Source: Actinomycetota bacterium
GTDB lineage: Bacteria; Actinomycetota; Acidimicrobiia; Acidimicrobiales; Ilumatobacteraceae
Length of the DNA stretch: 53,859 bases
Reading direction: 5' to 3'
Assembly (NCBI GenBank): GCA_030685215.1
Contig: JAUXQB010000239.1
Location: 1 to 53,859 of the forward strand
The notes beneath the pieces were generated by a model, which saw nothing but the letters and a program-made list of their open reading frames with translations, had not been told where the DNA came from and did not search any database. This document shows, piece after piece, positions 14,787 to 22,192 of this stretch (its first letter is position 1; every line of letters begins with the position of its first letter). The position numbers were made by a program, and so were the translations under genes.

Positions 14787-15992
14787 TCAGGCCGCGGCCA
14801 CTCGGTGCACGGTGCCGGTGGTGAAGCCGACCACGTACAGTTCGCCGTCGGGACCGGCGCGCACGGCCGCCACCGTGCCTGGTCGGCCGATGAGGTGCAT
14901 CTGCCCGACATCGACGGAGGCGCCGGCCGCGAGGTCGGCAGGCATGGCCCACACCTTGCCGCTGCACCAGTCGCCGAACACGTACCAGCCGACCATCGAC
15001 GGGATGGCGCTGCCGTGGTACACCTCGCCGCCCGCGACCGCGCATCCTTCCTCGCCGTGGGGGTATTCGTGCACCGGCAGCAGCGCGTCGGGCGCCTGTA
15101 CGTCGGCGTTGAACGGGTGGCTCCCCTCGAGTGCGCTCCAGCCGAAGTTGGCGCCGCGCCCGCCGGGCGAACCAGCCTCGTCGGCGCGCGCAACGGTGAC
15201 CTCCTCCCACTCGTTCTGACCGACATCGCCCACCCACAGGTCGCCGGTGGCGGGGTCGAACGAGAACCGCCATGGGTTGCGCACGCCGACCGCCCAGATC
15301 TCCTCGACCGCGCCGTCGACGCCGACGAACGGGTTGTCGGCGGGGATGCCGTATGGCTGATCGCCACTCGGACGCGGGTCGATTCGCAGGATCTTCCCGA
15401 GCGGGTCGGTCGGATCGAGCGAGCGCCGGCCGGGGTCGCCGTCGGGACCGCCGTCGCCCATCCCGATGAACAGATTGCCATCGGGGCCGAAGGTGAGGTT
15501 GCCGCCGTTGTGGCTCGGCGACGGCTGGTCGATCACCATCAGGGTGCGCGCCGCATCGGTGTCGAACGTGCCGTCGGCGAGCACCGGGTACTCGGCGATT
15601 ACGGTGTCGCCGTCGGTGCGCGTGTAGTCGACGTACGCGAAGTCGTCGGTGGGGTGGAACGCCAAGCCGAGCAGTCCCTGCTCCACGGTGTCGGTGGCGA
15701 TGGAGGCACTGAGGTCGAGCACGGGGGCCCCGACCTCGGCACCCGTGACCGGACGGACGACTCCACCCTGCGTCGCCACGTACGCGACGTCGGGGTCGCG
15801 ATGCCAGGCGATCTCCACCGGCCGGTCGACGCCGCTGACGACCACGACCAACGTCGCCTGCGCGCTGGTGAACGATGCCGCGGTGTCGGCGGAGTCGGCT
15901 CGTTCCTCCCCGCACGCCGCGCCGAGCAGCGCGAGTGTCACCCCGCCGGCGGCACACGTGCGCGATCGGCTCGCCCTCGCCGCGGTGATCAT
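14787..15992 (-). CDS. Glucose/sorbosone dehydrogenase-like beta-propeller lipoprotein, copy 2
   Basis: 401 residues. Lipobox LGAAC near residue 23 after MITAARASRSRTCAAGG. The propeller belongs to the PQQ-dependent aldose sugar dehydrogenase/HHIP-like family: QGLLGLAFHP, SHNGGNLTFGPDGNLFIGMGDGG, LGKILRIDP, NPWRFSFDPATGDLWVGDVGQNEWEE, NFGWSALEGSHPF and EVYHGSAIPSMVGWYVFGDWCSGKVW are signature segments. PQQ and calcium binding are expected but not proven. The ATG at 15992 overlaps the stop of the upstream paralogue (ATGA). It acts outside the membrane. Confidence 0.8.
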   Translation of the reverse strand: MITAARASRSRTCAAGGVTLALLGAACGEERADSADTAASFTSAQATLVVVVSGVDRPVEIAWHRDPDVAYVATQGGVVRPVTGAEVGAPVLDLSASIATDTVEQGLLGLAFHPTDDFAYVDYTRTDGDTVIAEYPVLADGTFDTDAARTLMVIDQPSPSHNGGNLTFGPDGNLFIGMGDGGPDGDPGRRSLDPTDPLGKILRIDPRPSGDQPYGIPADNPFVGVDGAVEEIWAVGVRNPWRFSFDPATGDLWVGDVGQNEWEEVTVARADEAGSPGGRGANFGWSALEGSHPFNADVQAPDALLPVHEYPHGEEGCAVAGGEVYHGSAIPSMVGWYVFGDWCSGKVWAMPADLAAGASVDVGQMHLIGRPGTVAAVRAGPDGELYVVGFTTGTVHRVAAA

Positions 15993-17260
15993 GCTGCGTC
16001 GATGCGGTGCACGGGGCCGCGCAGCGACAGCACGTAGAGCTCTCCGTCGGGACCGATGCACAGCGCGCTCACGTTCTCCAGCTGTCCGAGGCGCAGCTCG
16101 CCGGTGAGCACTCCGTCGGTGGCCTGCAGCGCGGTGATGATGCCGCTGCAGTAGTCGCTGAACAGGTACCAGCCGACGAGCGACGGCACGGCAGTGCCGC
16201 GGTACACGTCGCCCCCGCTCACCGAGCAGCCGGCGTCGCCGTGCTCGTACTCGAAGACCGGCATGGTGACGCCGTCGGCGGCTTGGTCCTCGTTGAACCG
16301 GTGCGTACCTTCCCAGGCGCTCCAGCCGAAGTTGATGCCGCGCCCAGCGCCCTGTGCGGCGGTGACGACGTTGATCTCCTCCCACTGGTTCTGACCGACG
16401 TCGGCGATCCACAGGTCGCCCGTCGCGCGGTCGAAGTTGAAGCGCCAGGGGTTGCGCAGGCCCACCGACCAGATCTCCGGCTGAGCACCGTCGACGCCGA
16501 CGAACGGGTTGTCGGCAGGCACGGTGTACGGCTGGTCGCCGTCGGCGAGCGGGTCGATGCGCAGCATCTTGCCGAGCAGGTGACCGACGCTGAGCGCGCC
16601 TCGCTCGGGGTCGTCGGCCGCGCCGCCGTCGCCCATCCCGATGTAGAGGAAGCCATCGGGTCCGAAGGTGAGGTCGCCACCGTTGTGGTTGTCCTGCGGC
16701 TGACCGATGACGAGCACCTCGCGAGCGCTGCCCACGTCGAACACGCCGTCGGCGCCGACCGCGTATTCGGCGATGACCGTGTCGCCACCGGCGCGCGTGT
16801 AGTTCACGTAGGCGAGTGGCTCGGTGGGGTGGAACGCGAGGCCGAGCAGGCCCTGCTCGGGGCCGGTGGCGATCGTGGTGCTCACATCGAGCGCCGGCTC
16901 ACCCGCGACACCGTCGACGACGGGAATGATGCGACCCTTCTGCTCCACGAAGTACAGCGCGGCATCGCCGGCACGCCACGCCATGTCGACGGGTTGCCAC
17001 AGGTCGACGAACGGGGTGAACGCGACCACGTCGGCAGTGAGGGGAGTGGTGGGGGGCGTCGAGGGTGCCGTGGTGTCGGTGGGCTCGGTGGTCGGCTCGG
17101 TGGCGACGGAGTCGGTGGGCGCGACCGTGGTGGACGGCGACGGTGCGGTGGTGGTGAACGTGACGTCGGGACTCGATGCGACCGGGTCGGCCGCATCGTC
17201 GGAGCACGCCCCGAGCAGCAGTGCGGCGCCCACGAGCACGCCGGTGAGGCGACGGCTCAC
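15989..17260 (-). CDS. Glucose/sorbosone dehydrogenase-like beta-propeller lipoprotein, copy 1
   Basis: 423 residues from a GTG that overlaps the tesB stop (GTGA, 17257-17260). Lipobox LLGAC near residue 18, then a Thr/Ser/Pro linker of about 40 residues, then the same propeller as its downstream neighbour (QGLLGLAFHPTEP, NHNGGDLTFGPDGFLYIGMGDGG, NPWRFNFDRATGDLWIADVGQNQWEE, VYRGTAVPSLVGWYLFSDYCSG). The pair is an evident tandem duplication that has diverged. The enzyme class oxidises sugars or other alcohols with PQQ; the actual substrate and whether it binds PQQ are unknown. Confidence 0.8.
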   Translation of the reverse strand: MSRRLTGVLVGAALLLGACSDDAADPVASSPDVTFTTTAPSPSTTVAPTDSVATEPTTEPTDTTAPSTPPTTPLTADVVAFTPFVDLWQPVDMAWRAGDAALYFVEQKGRIIPVVDGVAGEPALDVSTTIATGPEQGLLGLAFHPTEPLAYVNYTRAGGDTVIAEYAVGADGVFDVGSAREVLVIGQPQDNHNGGDLTFGPDGFLYIGMGDGGAADDPERGALSVGHLLGKMLRIDPLADGDQPYTVPADNPFVGVDGAQPEIWSVGLRNPWRFNFDRATGDLWIADVGQNQWEEINVVTAAQGAGRGINFGWSAWEGTHRFNEDQAADGVTMPVFEYEHGDAGCSVSGGDVYRGTAVPSLVGWYLFSDYCSGIITALQATDGVLTGELRLGQLENVSALCIGPDGELYVLSLRGPVHRIDAA

Positions 17261-18108
17261 TGCTGTGCCACCCGCACGAGGCCCTCCTGCACGACGCTGA
17301 TGGCAAGCGTGCCATCGGCGGTGAAGATGTTGCCGCCGGCCAGGCCGCGTGCGCCGCCGGTGGAGATGGGCCGCTGATCGTAGAGCAGCCACTCGTCGGC
17401 GCGAAACGGTCGGTGGAACCACATCGCGTGGTCGAGACTGGCCATCTGCATGCCGGGAGTTTCCCACGACATGCCGAACGGCAGCACAGTCGTGTCGAGC
17501 AATGTCATGTCGCTCGCGTAGGTGACGATGCACGCGTGCAGGGTGGGGTCGTCGGGCAGTGCGCCGTCGGCGCGCATCCAGACCCGCTGCCCGTCGGCCG
17601 GCTTGCCGCGCCGGCTGAACGGGTCGCCGTCGATGTGGCGCAGGTCGATCGGGCGGGGCCGGTCGTACCACTCGCCCATGCGCGCTTTGTACGGCTCCAT
17701 GCGTGTCTTGAAGTCGGGCAGCGACTCTGCCGGTGGCACATCGAGCGGCATCGGGCTCTGGTAGTCGGGGCCGGATTCCGCGACGTGGAAGCTGGCCTGC
17801 AGGTTGAAGATGGCCTTGCCGTGCTGGATGGCGACGACGCGGCGAGTGGTGAAGCTCTTGCCGTCGCGGATGCGGTCGACCTCGTAGAGGATGGGAACCG
17901 TGGGGTCGCCGGGTCGCAGGAAGTAGGCGTGCAGGGAGTGCACCTGGCGGCCGGGTTCGACGGTGCGCGTGGCGGCGACCAGCGCCTGACCGGCCACCTG
18001 TCCGCCGAACACGCGCTGGCGGTTCTCGTCGGGTGAGACGCCGCGGAACAGGTTGACCTCGATGGCTTCCAGGTCGAGCAAGGTGACGAGATCGGCGAGC
18101 GCAGTCAT
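17257..18108 (-). CDS. tesB: Acyl-CoA thioesterase II (TesB family)
   Basis: 283 residues, full length with two hotdog folds. Seen: NLFRGVSPDENRQRVFGGQVAGQAL at the start of fold 1, VHSLHAYFLRPGDP, and in fold 2 MASLDHAMWFHRPF with the catalytic Asp, and SVVQEGLVR with the Gln of the Asp-Thr-Gln set. It hydrolyses acyl-CoA to free acid and CoA in the cytosol. CAGAAT stands 8 bases before the ATG at 18108, a possible leaderless promoter. It is first in an operon whose other members are two exported sugar-dehydrogenase-like lipoproteins, an odd pairing. Confidence 0.87.
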   Translation of the reverse strand: MTALADLVTLLDLEAIEVNLFRGVSPDENRQRVFGGQVAGQALVAATRTVEPGRQVHSLHAYFLRPGDPTVPILYEVDRIRDGKSFTTRRVVAIQHGKAIFNLQASFHVAESGPDYQSPMPLDVPPAESLPDFKTRMEPYKARMGEWYDRPRPIDLRHIDGDPFSRRGKPADGQRVWMRADGALPDDPTLHACIVTYASDMTLLDTTVLPFGMSWETPGMQMASLDHAMWFHRPFRADEWLLYDQRPISTGGARGLAGGNIFTADGTLAISVVQEGLVRVAQQ

Positions 18109-18130
18109 TCCGGGTGATTCTGGCAGCTGG

Positions 18131-19633
18131 TCACGGGCTTTCGTACAGCGGCAGGCGCCACAGCACCCATTGGTCGTTGCGCCACACCTCTGTCCACGCC
18201 ATGGAGGTTGCTTCGGCGTCGGTGACGAGCGCCTGGCCGCCGGCCATGCCGATGCGCATCAGGAAGAAGTCGGAGCGTTGCCGCACGATCTCGAGCACGT
18301 CGGACTGCACGCCGCGGCGATCGGTGTAGAAGGTGAGCGCGCGCACCTTGAAGAACGACACCACGTCGTCCTGATGGGTGAACCGGCGCACTGCGGCGAA
18401 CGCTTCCTGCACATGGTCGGTCTCCGGACCCTCCACCACCAGCCCGCGATCGTTGAAGTCGCGGGCGGCAGCCACCGTCGACGGCAGCTCGGTGAGGTGC
18501 GCCACCGTGATCGTCGCCAGCGCGGCCGTGGCCAGCCATCGCCCGGCGTCGCGGGGAAGCCGGAGGCCAACGATCGCCTGCGTGCCGAAGTAGACGGCGA
18601 TGGGGGTGATGGCCATCAGGTACCGGTCGGCCAGGGCGGGAATGGTGCCCACCGCGATCATCGACCCGATGGCGAACACGGCCAACGGCAGGTCGGTGGT
18701 GGCGGATGTGTACATGCGCAGCGCGAGTCCCGCGACGACCAACAGGAACACGAGCAGCAGGCCCGTGCCGGCGAGATCGTCGAAGCCCAGCTGGGTGGCG
18801 AACGCGCCGCGGAACGGACCCTGCAGCTTCCGCCACGTCTGGTGCAGACCGGCGTCGTCGTACCTCGGGGCGAGTGCGCTGGGCAGGACGAGCTGCACCG
18901 CGATCACGCCGCCGACGAACGCCGCGTAGGGCGTCGCGATGTGTCGCCACGCCACGGTGCGCCACCGACCGCGGAGGTCGAGCAGCTGCGCCACGCCGAT
19001 GGCGAGCACGACGGCGAGTCCTTCTCGCCGCACGTTGAACAGGCACATCGCGAACAATCCGAGGATCACCAGCTGCCGGCGGGTGGCAGCGTCGAGCGGT
19101 TGGGAATCGCGCAGCCGGTCGAGGTACCAGAGCGTGATGGCGGCGGCCGCCATGTACGGCATCTCGCTCACCAGGTAGTCGGTGTAGTTGAGGTAGTACA
19201 GCGACGTGGCCGTGACCGCGACCACGCCCACGGCCGGCCAGTACGCCATGCGCCGCCGCACGACCGCGAAGAAGAACCAGAGGAACACGACGAAGCAGAC
19301 GACGGCCACCATCTTCAGTGCCGCGAAGTCGATCCCGAACAGACGACTGACCGGTGCGAGCAGCACCGGGTAACCCCACGGGTACACGTACGGGCTGAAC
19401 CCGGGCTTGGCCGCATTGTCGACGTTGAAGTGGTTGTCGGCGATCACCCGACCGACGTCGCCGTTGAACAGGCTGTCGGCCTGGCGCAGGTAGAGCGCGA
19501 AGTCGTCGCCCCACGTGTGGCCGCGGTGGTGCAGGTTGGTGGCCCACCACGCCACCAGCAGCGTCAGCACGATGAGCGGTGCGTGCGGCCGAGCCCACCT
19601 CCGCACACGCGCCAGCCCTTCGCGGAGTTCCAT
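18131..19633 (-). CDS. Polytopic membrane protein, probable GT-C glycosyltransferase (GT39/ArnT-like)
   Basis: 500 residues from ATG 19633 with about ten hydrophobic spans. After TM1 (APLIVLTLLVAWWAT) the first outer loop has HTWGDDFALYLRQADSLFNGD, the acidic-residue region expected of lipid-linked-sugar GT-C enzymes. PYVYPWGYPVLLAPVSRLFG before TM2 is also typical. A C-terminal soluble part of about 100 residues (from about 400) ends VWRNDQWVLWRLPLYESP. It should transfer sugars from polyprenyl-phosphate carriers at the outer face. The acceptor is unknown. Only 21 bases separate it from a divergent methyltransferase gene, so the two promoters must overlap the coding starts. Confidence 0.68.
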   Translation of the reverse strand: MELREGLARVRRWARPHAPLIVLTLLVAWWATNLHHRGHTWGDDFALYLRQADSLFNGDVGRVIADNHFNVDNAAKPGFSPYVYPWGYPVLLAPVSRLFGIDFAALKMVAVVCFVVFLWFFFAVVRRRMAYWPAVGVVAVTATSLYYLNYTDYLVSEMPYMAAAAITLWYLDRLRDSQPLDAATRRQLVILGLFAMCLFNVRREGLAVVLAIGVAQLLDLRGRWRTVAWRHIATPYAAFVGGVIAVQLVLPSALAPRYDDAGLHQTWRKLQGPFRGAFATQLGFDDLAGTGLLLVFLLVVAGLALRMYTSATTDLPLAVFAIGSMIAVGTIPALADRYLMAITPIAVYFGTQAIVGLRLPRDAGRWLATAALATITVAHLTELPSTVAAARDFNDRGLVVEGPETDHVQEAFAAVRRFTHQDDVVSFFKVRALTFYTDRRGVQSDVLEIVRQRSDFFLMRIGMAGGQALVTDAEATSMAWTEVWRNDQWVLWRLPLYESP

Positions 19634-19642
19634 GGTGGCGAT

Positions 19643-19648
19643 TATGGT
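19643..19648 (+). promoter_or_regulatory. -10 hexamer TATGGT, leaderless start for the methyltransferase
   Basis: It ends 6 bases before the ATG at 19655 and lies in a 21-base gap between two divergent start codons. Confidence 0.5.
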
Positions 19649-19654
19649 GCCCGC

Positions 19655-20293
19655 ATGCCCCTCGAGCCGATGTTGCGTCAGCATGCGCTGGCGGCGAAGG
19701 GCTTCATGCCGCCCGACGAGGGCGATGCGCTGTACGAGGCCGCCGTCGCGGCCGGTGCGGCCGTGCCGGGTCTCCCGTTCCTGGAAGTGGGGTCGTACTG
19801 CGGACGGTCCACGGTGTGGCTGGGTGGCGCGGCGCGTGCGGCCGGCACCGTCGTGTTCGCCGTCGACCATCATCGCGGCAGCGAGGAGAACCAGGCGGGG
19901 TGGGAGCACCACGACACGTCGGTGGTCGACCCGCGCACCGGCAAGATGGACACGTTGCCCACGTTCCGCGACACCATCCACGACGCCGACCTCGAAGACG
20001 TCGTGTTCGCCGTGGTCGGCCAGTCACCCGCCGTCGCCGCGCACTGGGCGTCGCCGCTCGCGTTCCTCTTCATCGACGGCGGTCACGGCGACGAGCCGGC
20101 ACGACTCGACTACGAGGGCTGGACCCCGCACGTCGCGGTCGGGGGCACGCTGGCCATCCACGACGTGTTCCCTGACCCGGCCGACGGCGGCCGCCCGCCG
20201 TACGAGCGCATCTTCCTGCCGGCGGTGCAGAGCGGTCGCTTCCGGCCGATCAGCGAGACGGGCAGCCTGCGAGTGCTCCGTCGTTCGGCCTGA
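19655..20293 (+). CDS. Class I SAM-dependent methyltransferase-like protein
   Basis: 212 residues. Motif I region PFLEVGSYCGRSTVWLGGAA (about 45-64) and a strand FAVDHHRGSEE (about 71-81) that ends in an acidic residue for the SAM ribose. LAFLFIDGGHGDEPARLDYEGW (about 131-152) resembles the motif of the methyltransferase_24 group, which includes O-methyltransferases and sugar-biosynthesis enzymes, where DGxH binds a metal or substrate. Cytosolic. Its divergent partner is the GT-C membrane protein, so it may modify a glycan precursor; this is inference. Confidence 0.72.
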   Translation: MPLEPMLRQHALAAKGFMPPDEGDALYEAAVAAGAAVPGLPFLEVGSYCGRSTVWLGGAARAAGTVVFAVDHHRGSEENQAGWEHHDTSVVDPRTGKMDTLPTFRDTIHDADLEDVVFAVVGQSPAVAAHWASPLAFLFIDGGHGDEPARLDYEGWTPHVAVGGTLAIHDVFPDPADGGRPPYERIFLPAVQSGRFRPISETGSLRVLRRSA

Positions 20294-20303
20294 CCGCGTC
20301 AGG
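20287..20303. terminator. Bidirectional hairpin containing both stop codons
   Basis: GCCTGAC and GTCAGGC form a perfect 7-bp stem around CGC. The methyltransferase TGA (20291-20293) lies in one arm and the opposing gene's stop (20299-20301) in the other. Confidence 0.5.
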
Positions 20304-20850
20304 CGTCGGTGGCGGTCAGCGTCGCCAGGTCGAACAGGCCCAGCACGCTGCTGACGGCGCTGCGGATGTAGACCGTCTCGCCGCTGCCGCAGTGGTCCAT
20401 GAACACGTGCACCACTTCTTCGTCGTTGCCGTCGAGCACGGTGATCTCGTCGGCCGTGCCGCCGGTACAACCGTCGTTCTCCACGCTGTCGGTGCCGGAG
20501 TAGTCGAGCGCGTCGTCGAGCGTCTGCTGCCACATCGCATCGTCGATCGGCACCGTCACATCGTGGATGTTGTCGCCGTACGAATGCACCACCAGGCGAG
20601 CCGAGCCCTCCCACACGGTGAGCGTGTAGCTGCGGTGGTACTCGGGTGCGACGGAGGCGTCGTGATACTCGTAGATCACCTGTGGATCCCCGTCGATGGG
20701 GCCGATCCAGCCACCACCGTGGTCGGTGGACTCACCGGTGTCCCTGAGCGCCAGGATCGCGACCACTGCGACGACGACGACCGCAGCAGCGGCGACGATG
20801 CCCACGATCCGACGCCGGCTCACGCGCTGCCCGCTGGTCTCGGTGGTCAT
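20299..20850 (-). CDS. Membrane-anchored hypothetical protein
   Basis: 183 residues. A basic N-terminus (MTTETSGQRVSRRR) is followed by one span (about residues 15-36) and an extracytoplasmic domain of about 145 residues, rich in Asp, His and Val, with TLTVWEGSARLVVHSYGD and two cysteines (near residues 126 and 149) that could pair. GGGAG stands 6 bases before the ATG, so this one is leadered. No family recognised. Convergent with the methyltransferase gene. Confidence 0.6.
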   Translation of the reverse strand: MTTETSGQRVSRRRIVGIVAAAAVVVVAVVAILALRDTGESTDHGGGWIGPIDGDPQVIYEYHDASVAPEYHRSYTLTVWEGSARLVVHSYGDNIHDVTVPIDDAMWQQTLDDALDYSGTDSVENDGCTGGTADEITVLDGNDEEVVHVFMDHCGSGETVYIRSAVSSVLGLFDLATLTATDA

Positions 20851-20922
20851 GATGTGCTCCCTGTGGTGTCGGTGGGTTCAGTGTCGTGGTTTCGGTGCAG
20901 TTGGTTCGATGTGCCGGCGGCC

Positions 20923-20936
20923 CGCGAAGTTTCGCG
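20923..20936. terminator. Small dyad CGCGAA-GT-TTCGCG after the DUF1992 gene
   Basis: It begins 6 bases beyond the stop at 20943 on the minus strand. As a hairpin it has a 5-bp stem and 4-base loop. It may end the DUF1992 message or be a protein site. Confidence 0.25.
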
Positions 20937-20942
20937 ATGTCG

Positions 20943-21308
20943 TCAGGTCTGCTGGAGCGACCGCCACGTGGCGATCACTTCGCGCGGGTCGAACAGATCG
21001 ATGCCATCGGCCGGGAGCATCTGTCGATTGGTGTCGACCACCCACTTGTTCGCGGCGGCGACCAACGCGGTGAGCTCGGCGACCGTTCCGGCGCGCCAGA
21101 ACGGTGGCTGCAGCGCGGCACGTTCGCGTACCGCGTCGTCGCGCAGCAGGCGGCTGCGTTCCTTGCGAACGAACTGTTCGGCCCACCATCCGTCGGTGCG
21201 CTGCGTGTCGAGATCCAGTGAGGCGCCGTGCAGGTGCGCCGGCGCGAGTTCGTCGCGGGCGATGGCCTCGGCGATCTGTCGCTCGACGATGTGGTCGATC
21301 CAGCTCAC
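20943..21308 (-). CDS. DnaJ homologue subfamily C member 28-type (DUF1992) protein
   Basis: 121 residues from GTG 21308. The N-terminal MSWIDHIVERQIAEAIARDELAPAHLHGASLDLD matches the DUF1992 (DNAJC28 conserved domain) pattern, in which a helix VERQIxEAxxRGEFxxLPGxGxPL is followed by a basic helix. No J domain is present, which is normal for bacterial members. Function is not established in bacteria. TAGCCT stands 6 bases upstream of the GTG, supporting this start. Confidence 0.75.
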   Translation of the reverse strand: MSWIDHIVERQIAEAIARDELAPAHLHGASLDLDTQRTDGWWAEQFVRKERSRLLRDDAVRERAALQPPFWRAGTVAELTALVAAANKWVVDTNRQMLPADGIDLFDPREVIATWRSLQQT

Positions 21309-21314
21309 GTGTTC

Positions 21315-21320
21315 AGGCTA
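21315..21320 (-). promoter_or_regulatory. -10 hexamer TAGCCT, leaderless start for the DUF1992 gene
   Basis: It lies 6 bases before the GTG at 21308. The 43-base gap holds a second, divergent hexamer at 21340. Confidence 0.5.
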
Positions 21321-21339
21321 TGCCATCCCGCAGGATGCG

Positions 21340-21345
21340 TAGGAT
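21340..21345 (+). promoter_or_regulatory. -10 hexamer TAGGAT, leaderless start for the Pro-rich membrane protein
   Basis: It ends 6 bases before the ATG at 21352; no ribosome site is seen. Confidence 0.5.
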
Positions 21346-21351
21346 GCCGCG

Positions 21352-22152
21352 ATGTCGTCGCTGCCGCCCCCGCCGCCCGGACCACCGAGTGTTCCGCCGC
21401 CGCCGCCGCCCCCGCCGTACCAGGGCCAGTACATGCCGGCCGCGCCGCCGCCCACGCCCGGCTCGTCGAAGAGCAAGACCGGTCTGGTCATCGGGGCCAT
21501 CGCACTCGTCGCCGTGCTCGGGGTGGGCGCGTTCGTGCTGATGAGCGGCGACGACGACGAGACGTCGAACTCGTTGTCGACCAACGCGATGCTCGCGGCG
21601 GTGCAGGCTCTCGTCACACGTGCCGGCGCCGAGCCCGGCGACTCGGTGGCCCTCGATCGTTGCCCCGCCGGAGAGATGGCCGCGCTCGCCACGCAAGCGC
21701 CGACGGAGGTGCAGACGGTCGCGGAAGCCTCCACCGAGCCGCAGGCGTTCGTCTACCAGCCCGACGTGAGCGGTTCGCTCGCACTGGTGAACTGCACGCT
21801 CGACGATCCGACGTTCGAGTCCGGCATCGGCATCGCGTTCGGCGAAGCGGTCAGCGACTACCGCTCCGACCTCGTTCGCGTGCTGCCGGAGTTCGAGCTC
21901 ACCTTCGGCACCGAGACCGCGCACGAGGGCGGCACGCTGCTGCGCTACTGCGCCGAGCCGCGCGACCCGGAGGCAGGCTACCGGCCGTTCTGCGAGGCCG
22001 ACTGGTTCGACGACAACGTGTGGGTCGGGGTGTTCCTCGCCTCGAGCGACACTGCGTCGGAGATCGCCGAGGAGTGGCTCGTCGCAGTACTGCCCGGCGT
22101 GATCTCCGCGGTCACCACCAACGCGCCCACCGTGGAGACCGAGACCACCTGA
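21352..22152 (+). CDS. Pro-rich, single-span membrane protein with extracytoplasmic domain
   Basis: 266 residues. An N-terminal cytosolic Pro-rich stretch (residues 1-36, long PPPPP runs with PPYQGQY) is followed by one span (TGLVIGAIALVAVLGVGAFVLM, about 43-64) and an outer domain of about 200 residues with four cysteines (near 104, 147, 203 and 214). Such Pro-rich, one-span proteins are common in actinobacteria. The outer domain is unrecognised. Ends with a Thr-rich tail. Confidence 0.65.
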   Translation: MSSLPPPPPGPPSVPPPPPPPPYQGQYMPAAPPPTPGSSKSKTGLVIGAIALVAVLGVGAFVLMSGDDDETSNSLSTNAMLAAVQALVTRAGAEPGDSVALDRCPAGEMAALATQAPTEVQTVAEASTEPQAFVYQPDVSGSLALVNCTLDDPTFESGIGIAFGEAVSDYRSDLVRVLPEFELTFGTETAHEGGTLLRYCAEPRDPEAGYRPFCEADWFDDNVWVGVFLASSDTASEIAEEWLVAVLPGVISAVTTNAPTVETETT

Positions 22153-22155
22153 GCG

Positions 22156-22180
22156 CCGGGCGGACAGCCCGGGTTCGGCA
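22156..22180. terminator. GC-rich hairpin(s) between convergent genes
   Basis: CCGGGC-GGACA-GCCCGG (22156-22172) is a perfect 6-bp stem just after the stop at 22152. Its 3' arm could alternatively pair with a GCCCGG a few bases downstream, giving two competing stems. The opposing ALDH gene ends at 22193. Confidence 0.4.
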
Positions 22181-22192
22181 GCCCGGCGGTGG

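Noticed and set aside
13208-15481. Long minus-strand open frame antisense to the RNB nuclease
   Set aside because: Arg/His-rich translation with no motif; the RNB gene on the other strand has intact catalytic motifs.
18053-20293. Long plus-strand frame suggesting a 746-residue methyltransferase fusion
   Set aside because: Only the part from 19655 has methyltransferase motifs. The upstream part is antisense to tesB and the GT-C gene, and a -10 hexamer lies just before 19655.
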